DNA from: Comamonadaceae bacterium
Lineage (GTDB): Bacteria; Pseudomonadota; Gammaproteobacteria; Burkholderiales; Burkholderiaceae_C
Assembly: GCA_009996515.1 (NCBI GenBank)
Contig: JAACZV010000024.1
Span: 31,113 to 95,112 of the forward strand
Direction of reading: 5' to 3'
DNA: 64,000 bases
Shown here: positions 40,907-54,265 of the stretch, piece after piece
Position numbering within the stretch: position 1 is the stretch's first letter
Layout of the letters: each line of letters begins with the position of its first letter
Notes under the pieces: generated by a model
The model's input: only the letters and a program-made list of their open reading frames with translations
What the model was told of the DNA's origin: nothing
Database searches by the model: none
Made by a program: the position numbers and the translations under genes

Positions 40907-42126
40907 GCCGGGCGGACCTGCGGCGAGCGCAGGATGGGGGTCTCGCGCACCGGCAGGTTGGCCAGCATGGCCATGACGCCCAGTGCGACGGCCAGCCACC
41001 AGACCACGTCGTAGCTGCCCGTCGCGTCGTAGAGCTTGCCGCCCAGCCACACGCCCAGGAAGCTGCCGATCTGGTGGCTCAGGAACACGAAGCCGCCCAG
41101 CATGGAGAGGTGTTGCGCGCCGAAGATCTGCGCGACGACGGCATTGGTGGGCGGCACGGTGGACAGCCACAGGAAGCCGATGACGGCCGCGAAGACGTAG
41201 ACGCTGGCCGGCGTCAGCGGCACGGAGATGAAGATCACGATGGCCACCGCGCGCAGGCCGTAGATGGCCGACAGCAGATGGCGCTTGGGGAAGCGCTGGC
41301 CCAGCATGCCGGCGGCATAGGTGCCGAAGACGTTGAACAGGCCGATCAGCATCAGCGCGCCGGTGGACACGCCCAGCCCCAAGCCATGGTCCTTCAGATA
41401 GCTGGGCAGGTGCACGCCGATGAAGACGACCTGGAAGCCGCAGACGAAATAGCCCAGCATCAGCAGCTGGAAGCTGCGGTAGCCGAAGGCCTCGCGCAGC
41501 GCCTGGCCCACGCTCTGGTGGCCCGCGGCGGCGCCGCCGCCCTGGCGCTCGCGCAGCCCCAGCGCCAGCGGAGCGATGAGCAGCGCCGTGCCGGCCAGCA
41601 GATACAGCGCGCCCTGCCAGCCCAGCTGGCTGATCAGCCAGGTCTCGACCGGGATCATGACGAACTGGCCGAAGGAGCCGGCCGCCGCCGCAACGCCGAA
41701 GGCCCAGGAGCGCTTCTCGGCCGACACGGTGCGGCCCAGCACGCCGTAGATGACGGCATAGGTGGAGCCCGACTGGGCGATGCCGATCAGCACGCCGGCG
41801 CTGAGCGTGAAGCCCAGCGGCTGGGCCGAGACGGCCATCAGCAGCAGGCCCAGCGCATACATCAGGCCGCCCATGACCAGCACCTTCCAGGCCCCGAAGC
41901 GGTCGGCCAGCATGCCGGCGACGGGGCCGGCGACGCCCCAGGCCAGGTTCTGCACCGCCATCGCGAAGGAGAAGGTCTCGCGCGTCCAGCCGCGCTCGGT
42001 GATGATGGGCTGCAGCCAGAAGCCGAAGCCATGGCGTATGCCCATGGACAGCGTGACGATGAGGGCGCCGCACAGCAGCACCTGCTGCACGGTCAGTCCG
42101 GCGGACGTGGGGCGGGGGGCGGTCAT
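40903..42126 (-). CDS. MFS transporter (oxalate/formate antiporter or MCT-like)
   Basis: The 407-residue inner-membrane transporter shows twelve hydrophobic segments with a central cytoplasmic loop (LRERQGGGAAAGHQSVGQAL). The start TLSMGIRHGFGFWLQPIITERG and the motif-A-like VAGMLADRFGAWKVL are typical of the monocarboxylate/OFA group. Small organic anions are the likely substrates, but no specific residue set tells which. It lies 13 bp downstream of an exported amidohydrolase gene, so it may import a product of that enzyme. That link is inference. Confidence 0.88.
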   Translation of the reverse strand: MTAPRPTSAGLTVQQVLLCGALIVTLSMGIRHGFGFWLQPIITERGWTRETFSFAMAVQNLAWGVAGPVAGMLADRFGAWKVLVMGGLMYALGLLLMAVSAQPLGFTLSAGVLIGIAQSGSTYAVIYGVLGRTVSAEKRSWAFGVAAAAGSFGQFVMIPVETWLISQLGWQGALYLLAGTALLIAPLALGLRERQGGGAAAGHQSVGQALREAFGYRSFQLLMLGYFVCGFQVVFIGVHLPSYLKDHGLGLGVSTGALMLIGLFNVFGTYAAGMLGQRFPKRHLLSAIYGLRAVAIVIFISVPLTPASVYVFAAVIGFLWLSTVPPTNAVVAQIFGAQHLSMLGGFVFLSHQIGSFLGVWLGGKLYDATGSYDVVWWLAVALGVMAMLANLPVRETPILRSPQVRPA

Positions 42127-42139
42127 CGGCGCACTGTAA

Positions 42140-43570
42140 TCAGCGGGGCTGGGTCTTGCTGGCCGTCTTCTTTTGGGCCTTGGAGGCGGCCGGTTTCTGG
42201 GCCGCTTTCTGGGTCGGCCTCTTGGCCGACGGGTGGGCGGCCTTGCCGGCGCCCTTCTTGCCGGCCTTCCTGGGCGAGGGCCTGGGCGCGTCGGCGGTGG
42301 ATGCGCTGGCCTGCGAGCTGGAGGCGGCGACGTCGGCCAGCCGGGTCAGCAGCCGGCCCTCTTTGACGCGCAGCAGCGGCAGGTCGATCTGGGCCAGGTC
42401 GGCCAGCGGGTCGCCGCCCAGCAGCAGGAAGCTGGCCTCGCAGCCGGGCTGGAAGCAGCCCAACTTGCGGCCGGGGAAGAGCGCGCGCGGCGTGTCCTGC
42501 GTGGCCAGGCGCAGCAGCGTCGCGCGGTCCAGGCCCAGCGCGTCCAGCGCATGCAGCTCGGCGCGGGCCGTGCCGATGAAGACGTCCGAGCCTATGAGCA
42601 GCGGCACGCCCGCGGCCTGCAGCCGTGCCAGGTTGGTGCGCTGCACCTCGCGCATCGCGGCCAGCGCCGGCGGCTCCAGCTTGAAGAGCGCGGTGGCGGC
42701 CGTCGTCGTGATGACGGCCGTGTGCTGGCGCGCCGCCAGCGCCGCGGCGGCCTCGCTGATGAGGAAGCGCTCGGGCGCCTCGTCCATGGTGTTGGCGTAG
42801 CCGGGCAGGTGGGCGATGCTGTCCACGCCCGCGGCCAGCGCCGCGTCGAAGTCGGCCGCCGTCTCGACATGGGCGACGACGCGCAGCCCGTCGGCATGGG
42901 CCAGCCGGGTCAGCTCGGCCGCCGTGTCGGGCCGCAGGCCCAGGTGGCCGAACCGGGCCGGCTGCTGGCGCAGCTCAGGCCGCTCGCTGTGGGCCAGCAC
43001 GATGCGCAGCCAGTGGCCGCCGCGCGCCTTGATGGCCGGCCACTGGGCCTGCGCCTGCTCGGGGCTGTCGACGAGGACGAGCTGGTCCTGCGCCGCCGCG
43101 GCCGCGGCGCTGGCCTGCGGCAGCAGCGCGGCCAGCGGGTAGCCGTCGGGCGAGGTGATGCAGGCGGTCACGAAGCTGACCTCGGGCGCGGCCTGCGCCG
43201 CGGCCAGCGGCAGCACCTCGGCGACGCCGGCCGGGTCGCCGCACAGCATGGCGGCGTAGAGCACGCCGTCGTCGATGTAGCGGTCGGCGTACTGGCCCCA
43301 GCCCCAGGCCGTCTGCAGGTTGTGGTTGTGGGCCTCGGCCAGGGGATTGATGAGCACCTGCTGGCCGCGCAAGTCCATCTTGCGGTTGACCTGGGCCGGC
43401 TTCTTGGCGACGAAAACGCCGTTCTCGACGTAGAGATTGCCGCGCTGCAGCTGCTGGCCGTCGAACCAGCGGGCGTTCTTCAGCTCCCAGGACAGGGGGG
43501 CGCTGGCTTGGTAGGGCTGGGCCTGGGCGATGCCGCAGGCCAGCAGCAGGAAGGGAATCAGGAAACGCAA
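42140..43570 (-). CDS. Exported amidohydrolase with lysine/alanine-rich histone-like tail
   Basis: The 476-residue protein has a signal peptide (FLIPFLLLACGIAQA). The amidohydrolase domain shows the metal motif EAHNHNLQTAWGWG (HxH), later VVAHVETAADFDAAL and SIAHLPGYANTMDEA histidines, and the terminal aspartate in LLIGSDVFIG. Residues from about 425 to the end form a very basic, low-complexity tail (PRKAGKKGAGKAAHPSAKR, then PTQKAAQKPAASKAQKKTAS) like AlgP or histone H1 C-termini, which is odd on an exported enzyme. It could bind acidic polymers. It is divergent from parE. Confidence 0.82.
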   Translation of the reverse strand: MRFLIPFLLLACGIAQAQPYQASAPLSWELKNARWFDGQQLQRGNLYVENGVFVAKKPAQVNRKMDLRGQQVLINPLAEAHNHNLQTAWGWGQYADRYIDDGVLYAAMLCGDPAGVAEVLPLAAAQAAPEVSFVTACITSPDGYPLAALLPQASAAAAAAQDQLVLVDSPEQAQAQWPAIKARGGHWLRIVLAHSERPELRQQPARFGHLGLRPDTAAELTRLAHADGLRVVAHVETAADFDAALAAGVDSIAHLPGYANTMDEAPERFLISEAAAALAARQHTAVITTTAATALFKLEPPALAAMREVQRTNLARLQAAGVPLLIGSDVFIGTARAELHALDALGLDRATLLRLATQDTPRALFPGRKLGCFQPGCEASFLLLGGDPLADLAQIDLPLLRVKEGRLLTRLADVAASSSQASASTADAPRPSPRKAGKKGAGKAAHPSAKRPTQKAAQKPAASKAQKKTASKTQPR

Positions 43571-43636
43571 GGGAAGGGCGGGTCTGGAGACGAGGGGCGG
43601 ATGCTAGTTCACCCGGCTTCTTAGAATCCCGCCCCT

Positions 43637-45618
<1,982 letters not shown>

Positions 45619-45619
<1 letters not shown>

Positions 45620-46650
45620 TGAAAACGGTCTACAACGCCGCGCACGCGGCCCATGCGGCGACGCATGAGATCTTCCGGGGCCGCCTGGTGCCCGCGTTCG
45701 AGATCCCGGCCCGGGCCGACTACATCCTGCAAGCCGTGCAGGGCGCCGGCCTGGGCGAGGTGCTGGCGCCGGTGGACCATGGCCGCGCGCCGCTGGAGCG
45801 GGTGCACACGCCGCGCTATCTGCGTTTCGTCGAGGGTGCGCATGCCGAGTGGCAGGCCGCGGGCGGCGAGGGCGATGCCTTTCCGGCCGTCTGGCCGGTG
45901 CGCACGCTGCGCAGCGACGTCGAGCCCGAGAGCTTCGCCGGCCGCATGGGCCTGTACTCCATGGACAGCGGCACGCCGCTGACGGCGGGCAGCTGGGCCG
46001 CGGCCTATGCCGGCGCGCAGGCCAGCCTCACGGCGCTGGACCTGGTGCTGGCCGGCCAGCGCTCGGCCTACTGCCTGACCCGCCCGCCCGGCCACCATGC
46101 CGGCGCCGACTTCTTCGGCGGCTACTGCTTCATCAACAACGCCGCCGTCGCCGCCCAGGCGGCGCGCGATGCGGGCCTGGCGCGCGTGGCCATCCTGGAC
46201 GTGGACTACCACCACGGCAACGGCACGCAGGCCATCTTCTACGACCGCGCCGACGTGTTCTTCGCCAGCGTGCACGGCGACCCGCGCACCGAATACCCCT
46301 TCTTCCTGGGCCATGCCGACGAAACCGGCAGCGGCGCGGGCGCGGGTTTCAATGCCAACTTCCCGCTGCCGCCCGGCGTCGCCAACGAGGACTGGTTCGC
46401 CGCGCTGGAGCAGGCGCTGACGCGGCTGGCGGCCTACCGGCCCGAGCTGCTCATCGTGTCGCTGGGCGTGGACACCTACGGCGGCGATCCGATCTCGCAC
46501 TTCAAGTTCGATCAGCCCGAGTTCCGCGCGCTGGGCCGGCGCCTGGCCGCGTTCGGCGCGCCCACGCTGTTCCTGCAGGAAGGCGGCTATGCGACCGAGG
46601 CCATAGGCCACAACGTCGTCGCCGTGCTGCAGGGCTTCGAGGCTGCATGA
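45619..46650 (+). CDS. Histone deacetylase / acetylpolyamine amidohydrolase family protein
   Basis: The 343-residue zinc hydrolase removes acetyl groups from lysines or polyamines. The core has RPPGHHAGADFFGGYCFINN (catalytic His pair), ILDVDYHHGNGTQAIFY (zinc Asp and His), SLGVDTYGGDP (zinc Asp) and the late catalytic Tyr in LQEGGYATE. Features such as the N-terminal EIPARADYILQAVQ region resemble acetylpolyamine amidohydrolases. It starts on the last base of the parE stop. A GNAT acetyltransferase gene follows, so the parE-parC interval encodes an eraser and a putative writer of acetyl marks. Confidence 0.92.
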
Positions 46651-46696
46651 CCATACCGACGCCCGCCCGGCCCGCTGCCCCCCGGGGGGAGGCCGC

Positions 46697-47302
46697 GTGA
46701 GCCTGCGCCTGCGCCCCACCATGCTGTCCGACCTCGACTGGGTGGTCTCGGTCGAGCGCGACGGCGCCAACCTGCCCTTCATCACGCCCTGGGAGCGGCC
46801 GCAGCACGAGGGCGCCATCCGCTTCCCCGACTCGCGCCATTTCATCGTCGAGGAATGGCGCCCCGCGCCGGCGAGTACGCCGGCGATCCCCCGAGGGGAT
46901 GCGGCCGCCCCTGGGAGCGGCCCGGCGGGCGGCCAGGGCGACGCGCTGGAGCGCATCGGCTTCGTCATCCTGCAGGGCTGCCGCAACCCCAATGGCTCGC
47001 TCGAGCTCAAGCGCCTGGTGCTGCAGCCCAAGGGCCGTGGCCTGGGGCGGGCGGCCGTGCGCCAGCTCAAAGCCATGGCCTTCACGCAGCTCAAGGCGCA
47101 CCGCTTCTGGCTGGACGTGAAGGCGCTCAACACGCGCGCGCTGGAGCTGTATCGCAGCGAAGGCTTCGTCGAGGAAGGGCGGTTGCGCGAGAGCGTGCGC
47201 GTCACCATCGACGGCGCCGACGGCTACGACTCGCTGATCGTCATGTCGCTGCTGGACCGCGAGTACCGGGCCCGCGTGGCGCTGGGGCTGGAGGCGGCAT
47301 GA
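46697..47302 (+). CDS. GNAT family N-acetyltransferase with an inserted repeat-coded segment
   Basis: The 201-residue protein has a GNAT fold: LRPTMLSDLDWVVSVERD at the start, LELKRLVLQPKGRGLGRAAV (acetyl-CoA binding R/QxxGxG/A) and FWLDVKALNTRALELYRSEG. The GTG at 46697 is preceded by GGAGG. Residues about 57-80 (EEWRPAPASTPAIPRGDAAA onward) interrupt the expected strand. They are encoded by three consecutive perfect hairpins, which suggests a palindromic element inserted in frame. The target is unknown; position between HDAC and topoisomerase subunits is suggestive. It overlaps the next gene by four bases. Confidence 0.85.
   Translation: MSLRLRPTMLSDLDWVVSVERDGANLPFITPWERPQHEGAIRFPDSRHFIVEEWRPAPASTPAIPRGDAAAPGSGPAGGQGDALERIGFVILQGCRNPNGSLELKRLVLQPKGRGLGRAAVRQLKAMAFTQLKAHRFWLDVKALNTRALELYRSEGFVEEGRLRESVRVTIDGADGYDSLIVMSLLDREYRARVALGLEAA
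46867..46922 (+). repeat. Three consecutive hairpins inside the GNAT gene
   Basis: Perfect stems follow one another: GCCGGCG/CGCCGGC around AGTA (46867-46884), ATCCCC/GGGGAT around CGA (46886-46900) and GGCCGC/GCGGCC around CCCTGGGA (46903-46922). The words CCCCCGAGGGGA and GCGGCCCGGCG are shared with the dispersed repeat at 8679-8765, so this is probably a shorter relative. It keeps the reading frame open and adds roughly 20 residues. Confidence 0.7.
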
Positions 47303-47948
47303 GGCGGATCGTCGGCCTGTTTCTGGCCCTGGCCCTGCCGGCCCATGCCGAGCTGTGGGGCTATGTGGATGCGGCCGGCGTGGCCCATTTCGCGCCGCGC
47401 CAGCTTGACGGCCGCTACGCCCCCGTGCTGGGCGGCGCCGGCCCGCTGCGCGTGCCCGGCAAGGCCGACGCCGGCGCCCATCTGCTGACCTGGCTGGACA
47501 TCGCCCCCGAGGTCAAGGCCGTGCAGCCCTGGGTGCGCGAGGCGGCCGAGAAGCACGGCGTGGACGCCGAGCTGCTGAAGGCCGTCATCGCCGTCGAGTC
47601 CGGCTACCAGAAGGACGCCGTGTCGCCGCGTGGCGCGCTGGGGCTGATGCAGATCACGCCCGAGACGGCGAGCCGCTACGCGACGCCGGCCGAGGCCGCG
47701 CGCCTCCTCGAGCCGCGCATCAACATCCACACCGGGGCGCGCATGCTGGCCGATCTGCTGCGCCGCTTCCGCTCCATAGACGCGGCGCTGGCGGCCTGGA
47801 ATGCCGGCGAGGGCGCCGTGCGCCGTGCCGGCAACCGCGTGCCCGCCATCGACGAAACCCAGGCCCATGTGCATCTCGTGCTCGAGCTGTACTGGGCCCT
47901 GCTGCAGCAGAGCCAGCCGGCCCGCGCGCAGCGCCTGACCTTGCATCC

Positions 47949-47952
<4 letters not shown>
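47299..47952 (+). CDS. Lytic transglycosylase (SLT domain)
   Basis: The 217-residue protein has a signal peptide (GLFLALALPAHA), a short DUF4124-like strand segment (ELWGYVDAAGVAHFAPRQLD) and an SLT domain. The catalytic glutamate is Glu100 in AVIAVESGYQKDAVS, followed by GALGLMQITPETA and the late AALAAWNAGEGAVRR. It cleaves peptidoglycan glycan strands in the periplasm with anhydro-muramic acid formation. It overlaps GNAT upstream and parC downstream by four bases each, so a wall enzyme is embedded in the topoisomerase IV operon. Confidence 0.93.
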
Positions 47953-50273
<2,321 letters not shown>

Positions 50274-50301
50274 GGCCGCCGTCGCCGCGCCGCGCCGGCC
50301 C

Positions 50302-51648
50302 TCAGCCCGGCGGCGCGGCCGCGCGCGCCAGGATGCGCTTGCGCACCGCGTGGATGTGGTTGCGCAGCGCGTAGAGCTCGCCCGCATAGGACAGCGGCAC
50401 GGCGACGCGGTTGACGCGCTGGTCCAGCTGGTCCAGCGTCTTGAGCAGCTCGGCCGTGTCGGCCGCCGGCTCGGGGCCTTCGGCGCGCTCCTCGACGTCG
50501 CGCAGCAGCGCATACCAGCGGAACACGCGCCGCCGCACCCGCCACTGGTAGAGCGGCGGCACCACGCGCGACAGCGGCAGCAGCAGCACCAGCAGGCCGC
50601 CGATGACCAGGCCCATGCGCTGCAACAGGTTGCCCAGCCAGAACGGCAGCCAGCGCTTGTAGAAGGGTGGCGTGCCGTTGATGGCCTGCTCGCCCTCGGG
50701 GCCGACCGGCAGCTCGCTGGTGCGGGTGTTCGGGAAGTCGCGCGCGCGGTTGAACCAGCCCACCTCGCCGTGCAGCTTCACGGCCGCGTCGGCGAACAGT
50801 TCGCGCAGCGCCGGGTGGGTGTCGGCACGCACCAGCAGCGCGGTGGTCAGCGCCACCAGCTGCACGTCGTGCGCGGGCAGGTCGGCCGCCAGGTCGGCCA
50901 CGCCGCGCGGCAGCGTCACGCTGGACAGGAAGCCGAAGCGGCGGCTGTAGGCGTCGGCCTGGGCCAGGTCCAGCAGCGCGATGCCCGGCGCGCGCAGCAG
51001 CCGCCGCACGAAGCGCGACTGCGAGGCCTGGGCGAGCACGATGGCGTCCAGGCGGCCGGCCAGCAGCGCGTCGACCGCCTGCTCGGGCGCGAGGTGCTGC
51101 AGGTCCAGCCGCTCGATGTCCAGCCGGTTGGCCTTGAACAGCCTCTGCATCAGCGCCGGCACGCCGCTGCCCGGCGTGTCCACGTTCAGCCGCAGCCGCG
51201 CCAGCGCCGGCAGGCCGCTGGGCGGGGCCTTGAGCGTGGCCGGGGTCTGGCGGTAGAACACCCACAGCGGTTCGTAGAACAGCGAGCCCAGCGACAGCAG
51301 CGACGCCTCGTCCTCGTCGCTGAACTCGTCCGTGCCGCCGCGCACGAAGCCGGCGTCGGCCCCGCCCTGGCGCAGCAGCTGCAGGTTCTCGGCCGAGCCG
51401 GCGGTGGCGACCAACTCGACCGTGATGCCCTGCGCCTTCAGCTGATCGGCGTAGCGCCTGCCGAACAGCGCATAGCTGGAGCCCTCGGGCCCGGTCGCCA
51501 GGCGCACGCTGCGCGGCGGCTCCGGCTTGATCCAGACATAGGCCGCCACCAGCAGCGCGATGAGCGGCAGCAGCACCGGGCCCAGCGACAGCAGCCCGTC
51601 GCGCAGCGACTGGGCGAAGGAGGAGAAACGCTGCAGGCCGCGGCTCAT
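50302..51648 (-). CDS. TAXI family TRAP-type solute-binding protein, membrane anchored
   Basis: The 448-residue protein has an N-terminal transmembrane segment (LGPVLLPLIALLVAAYVWI), a TAXI-type binding domain (SVRLATGPEGSSYALFGRRY, AGSAENLQLLRQGGADAGFV) and a second transmembrane segment near residue 345 (MGLVIGGLLVLLLPLSRVVP), followed by a cytoplasmic helical tail. TAXI proteins normally serve TRAP transporters, but no TRAP membrane subunits are nearby, so this may be a sensor or an orphan receptor. Its ATG overlaps the stop of the upstream lipoprotein gene (ATGA). Confidence 0.83.
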   Translation of the reverse strand: MSRGLQRFSSFAQSLRDGLLSLGPVLLPLIALLVAAYVWIKPEPPRSVRLATGPEGSSYALFGRRYADQLKAQGITVELVATAGSAENLQLLRQGGADAGFVRGGTDEFSDEDEASLLSLGSLFYEPLWVFYRQTPATLKAPPSGLPALARLRLNVDTPGSGVPALMQRLFKANRLDIERLDLQHLAPEQAVDALLAGRLDAIVLAQASQSRFVRRLLRAPGIALLDLAQADAYSRRFGFLSSVTLPRGVADLAADLPAHDVQLVALTTALLVRADTHPALRELFADAAVKLHGEVGWFNRARDFPNTRTSELPVGPEGEQAINGTPPFYKRWLPFWLGNLLQRMGLVIGGLLVLLLPLSRVVPPLYQWRVRRRVFRWYALLRDVEERAEGPEPAADTAELLKTLDQLDQRVNRVAVPLSYAGELYALRNHIHAVRKRILARAAAPPG

Positions 51649-52145
51649 CAGTCGTCGAGACCGGGGAAGCGCCGGCTGGGGAAGACCATGCTCTGCGTCG
51701 TGCGCACGACCACGCCGTCCTTGAAGTGGACGTTGAAGCGCAGGCCGTAGCCGGCCTGGTCGGGCTCCACGGTCCAGTCCCACACGTCCTCGCCGCTGTT
51801 GCTGAAGAACACGCGGCTGCGCTCGCGGCCCAGCAGCCGGCTGACCTGCTCCGGCGTCATGCCGGGCTGGATGCGGGCGCGTCCGGCCGGCGCGAGGCCG
51901 TCCACCACGTCGAGCAGCCGGCCATCGGCGCCCAGCCTCACCATATAGGCATGCCGGCCCATGGGCTGGCTGGAATACTCCAGCGTGCGGCCGCCATCGG
52001 CCTCGGGCCAGACCCGCTGCGCCTGGCCGTAGAGCGCGACGACATCGGCCTCGCGGCTGCTGCCCGGTTGCAGCCGGGGATCGCGGTCCGGCGTCGCGCA
52101 GCCGGCCAGCAGCGACAGACCCAGGGCGATGGCGGCGACACGCAT
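51648..52145 (-). CDS. Lipoprotein with BamE/SmpA-like domain
   Basis: The 165-residue lipoprotein has a lipobox LAGC (IALGLSLLAGCATPD). Two similar segments, GSSREADVVALYGQAQRVWP and PGMTPEQVSRLLGRERSRVF, have the G-x-T-x-x-Q-V-x-x-x-L-G pattern of the SmpA/OmlA (BamE) fold, so the protein may be a tandem repeat of that fold. A role in outer membrane integrity or protein assembly is possible but not shown. It lies between pyrD (8 bp upstream on the minus strand) and the TAXI gene (4 bp overlap). Confidence 0.75.
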   Translation of the reverse strand: MRVAAIALGLSLLAGCATPDRDPRLQPGSSREADVVALYGQAQRVWPEADGGRTLEYSSQPMGRHAYMVRLGADGRLLDVVDGLAPAGRARIQPGMTPEQVSRLLGRERSRVFFSNSGEDVWDWTVEPDQAGYGLRFNVHFKDGVVVRTTQSMVFPSRRFPGLDD

Positions 52146-52153
52146 GGCAGACC

Positions 52154-53194
52154 TCAGCGTTGGCTCAGGGCCCTTGCGCAGTCGGCGACCAGGGCCGGGC
52201 CCTTGTAGATGAGGCCGGTGTAGAGCTGCACAAGGTCGGCGCCCGCCTGGATCTTGCTGCGCGCGTCCGCGCCGCTGAGCACGCCGCCCACGCCGATGAT
52301 GGGGTAGCCGGCCGGCAGCGCGGCGCGCAGCAGCCGGATCACGCGGTTGCTGGCTTCCAGCACCGGCGCGCCGGACAGGCCGCCCGTCTCGCCGGCGTGC
52401 TGCAGGCCCTGCACCTTGTCGCGGGCAATCGTCGTGTTCGTCGCGATGACGCCGTCTATGCCGTTGGCCGTCAACGTCTGCGCGATGACGGCGACCTGAT
52501 CCTCCTCCAGGTCGGGCGCGATCTTCACGAACATGGGCACGCGCCGGCCGCTCTGCGCGTCGAGCTGGGCCTTGCGCCGCTGCAGCGCGCCCAGCAGCGC
52601 GTCCAGCGCCGCGTCGCTCTGCAGCGCGCGCAGGTTCTTGGTGTTGGGGCTGGAGATGTTGACGGTGATGTAGTCGGCATGCGGGTGCACGCCCTCCAGG
52701 CCCAGCAGGTAGTCGGCCGCCGCGTTCTCGATGGGCGTGGCGGCGTTCTTGCCGATGTTCAGGCCCAGGATGCCGCCGGCGCGGCGGAAGCTGTGGGCGC
52801 GCTTCACGTTGGCGACAAAGGCCGCCAGGCCCTCGTTGTTGAAGCCCAGGCGGTTGATCAGCGCATGGGCCTCGGGCAGGCGGAACATGCGCGGCTTGTC
52901 GTTGCCGGGCTGGCCCAGCGGCGTCACGGTGCCCACCTCGATGAAGCCGAAGCCCATCGCGCCCAGGCCGTCGATGCAGCGGCCGTTCTTGTCCAGGCCG
53001 GCGGCCAGGCCCACGCGGTTGGGGAAGCGCAGGCCGGCGACCGTCACCGGGTCGCTGATGCGCTCGCCGCACCACAGCCACTGGCCCGGCGTGTTCTGCA
53101 GGCGGGCGATGCCGTCCAGCGTCAGTTCATGGGCCTGCTCGGGGTCCAGGCCGAACAGGAAGGGGCGGGTGAGGGCGTAGGGGATCAGCGGCAT
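52154..53194 (-). CDS. pyrD: Dihydroorotate dehydrogenase (quinone), class 2
   Basis: The 346-residue flavoprotein oxidises dihydroorotate to orotate in pyrimidine synthesis and passes electrons to quinone at the inner membrane. The N-terminal amphipathic helix [20 protein letters not shown] is the class 2 membrane-docking element. Further motifs are [52 protein letters not shown] with the catalytic Ser, and ISGVGG-like [19 protein letters not shown]. It is the first gene before the lipoprotein and TAXI genes on the minus strand. Confidence 0.97.
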   Translation of the reverse strand: MPLIPYALTRPFLFGLDPEQAHELTLDGIARLQNTPGQWLWCGERISDPVTVAGLRFPNRVGLAAGLDKNGRCIDGLGAMGFGFIEVGTVTPLGQPGNDKPRMFRLPEAHALINRLGFNNEGLAAFVANVKRAHSFRRAGGILGLNIGKNAATPIENAAADYLLGLEGVHPHADYITVNISSPNTKNLRALQSDAALDALLGALQRRKAQLDAQSGRRVPMFVKIAPDLEEDQVAVIAQTLTANGIDGVIATNTTIARDKVQGLQHAGETGGLSGAPVLEASNRVIRLLRAALPAGYPIIGVGGVLSGADARSKIQAGADLVQLYTGLIYKGPALVADCARALSQR

Positions 53195-53226
53195 AGCCCG
53201 CGATTGTCTCGCGAGCCCGCCGGGCG

Positions 53227-53255
53227 GGGCCTGCTAACACTAAGGGAGCAGGCCC
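53227..53255 (-). terminator. Hairpin at the proX stop codon
   Basis: GGGCCTGCT (53227-53235) pairs perfectly with AGCAGGCCC (53247-53255) around an 11-base loop. On the minus strand the stem begins at the last base of the proX TAG codon. No T run follows, so it may be a Rho-assisted terminator or a 3' end protector, separating proVWX from pyrD downstream. Confidence 0.5.
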
Positions 53256-54265
53256 TAGCCGCCGGCGGCCGCGCGCGCCTGTTCTATCCAGCCGTCGAAC
53301 AGCGCCTGGTGGGCGCGTATCCAGCCGTCCACGTGGCGCGCGATGTCCTGCGGGCGGTTCTGCCCCTGGCTCATGCGCAGGTTCTGCGCATTGATGTCGG
53401 CGATGGGCAGCTTCATCAGCCCGAACAGCCGCGCCGCGGCCGGGTTGTGCTCGACGAAGCCGCGGTTGGCGACGATCTGCTCGCGGTCGGCGTGAAAGCC
53501 ATAGTCGCGGCCGTTGGGCAGCCGCGTGTCGGGGCCGCCGTCCTGCTTGGCCGAGAACGGCACCTGCAGCCAGACCACGTCGATGCCCGGCCGCAGCTGG
53601 GCGCTGACCCAGTAAGGCGTCCAGGTGTAGTACAGGACGGGCCGGCCCTGCTTGAAGCGGGCGATGGTGTCGGCCATCAGCGCGGCATAGCTGCCCTGGC
53701 GGTGCGTCACCTGCTCGCGCAGGCCGTAGGCGTCCAGGTGGCGCTCAATGGCCAGCTCGCAGCCCCAGCCGGGGTTGCAGCCGGTCAGGTCGGCGCGGCC
53801 GTCGCCGTCGCTGTCGAAGAGCCTGGCGATGGCCGGGTCCTTCAGCTGGTCCAGGTGCGTGATGCCGTACTGCTCGGCCGTCTTGCGGTCGATCAGATAG
53901 CCCTGCACGGCGCCCTCGGCATAGGCGCCGGGGCTGCGGTAGAGCTTGGCGTCGCCGCCGCTGTTGGCGTAGAAGTCGGCGTGCAGCTGCTGCCAGTGGC
54001 TGGCCATGAAGGTGGCGTCGCCGTTGGCGATGGCCAGGTGCTCGGTGGCCGGCTCCAGGTCCTTCATGGGCAGCACCGTGTAGCCCAGCCGCTCGAGCGC
54101 GCGCGACACCAGCAGGGTCTGGAAGGCCTCCTCGGCCAGCGAGCTTTTCAGCGGCTGCACGGTGATGCCGCGGCCCGGCAGGTTCTCGGCGCGGGTCGCC
54201 GGGCCCAGGGCCAGCAGGGCGATGAGGAAGAGCGGCCGGACGAGGCGCTGGATGAGCTGCTTCAT
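53255..54265 (-). CDS. proX: Glycine betaine/proline ABC transporter substrate-binding protein
   Basis: The 336-residue periplasmic protein has a signal peptide ([15 protein letters not shown]). It reads [20 protein letters not shown] and [20 protein letters not shown], both characteristic of ProX, and later [20 protein letters not shown] and [20 protein letters not shown], which supply the aromatic box for quaternary amines. It binds glycine betaine and related osmolytes and works with the preceding ProV and ProW. An AGGAGGTGA ribosome site precedes the ATG. It overlaps proW by four bases. Confidence 0.93.
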   Translation of the reverse strand: MKQLIQRLVRPLFLIALLALGPATRAENLPGRGITVQPLKSSLAEEAFQTLLVSRALERLGYTVLPMKDLEPATEHLAIANGDATFMASHWQQLHADFYANSGGDAKLYRSPGAYAEGAVQGYLIDRKTAEQYGITHLDQLKDPAIARLFDSDGDGRADLTGCNPGWGCELAIERHLDAYGLREQVTHRQGSYAALMADTIARFKQGRPVLYYTWTPYWVSAQLRPGIDVVWLQVPFSAKQDGGPDTRLPNGRDYGFHADREQIVANRGFVEHNPAAARLFGLMKLPIADINAQNLRMSQGQNRPQDIARHVDGWIRAHQALFDGWIEQARAAAGG

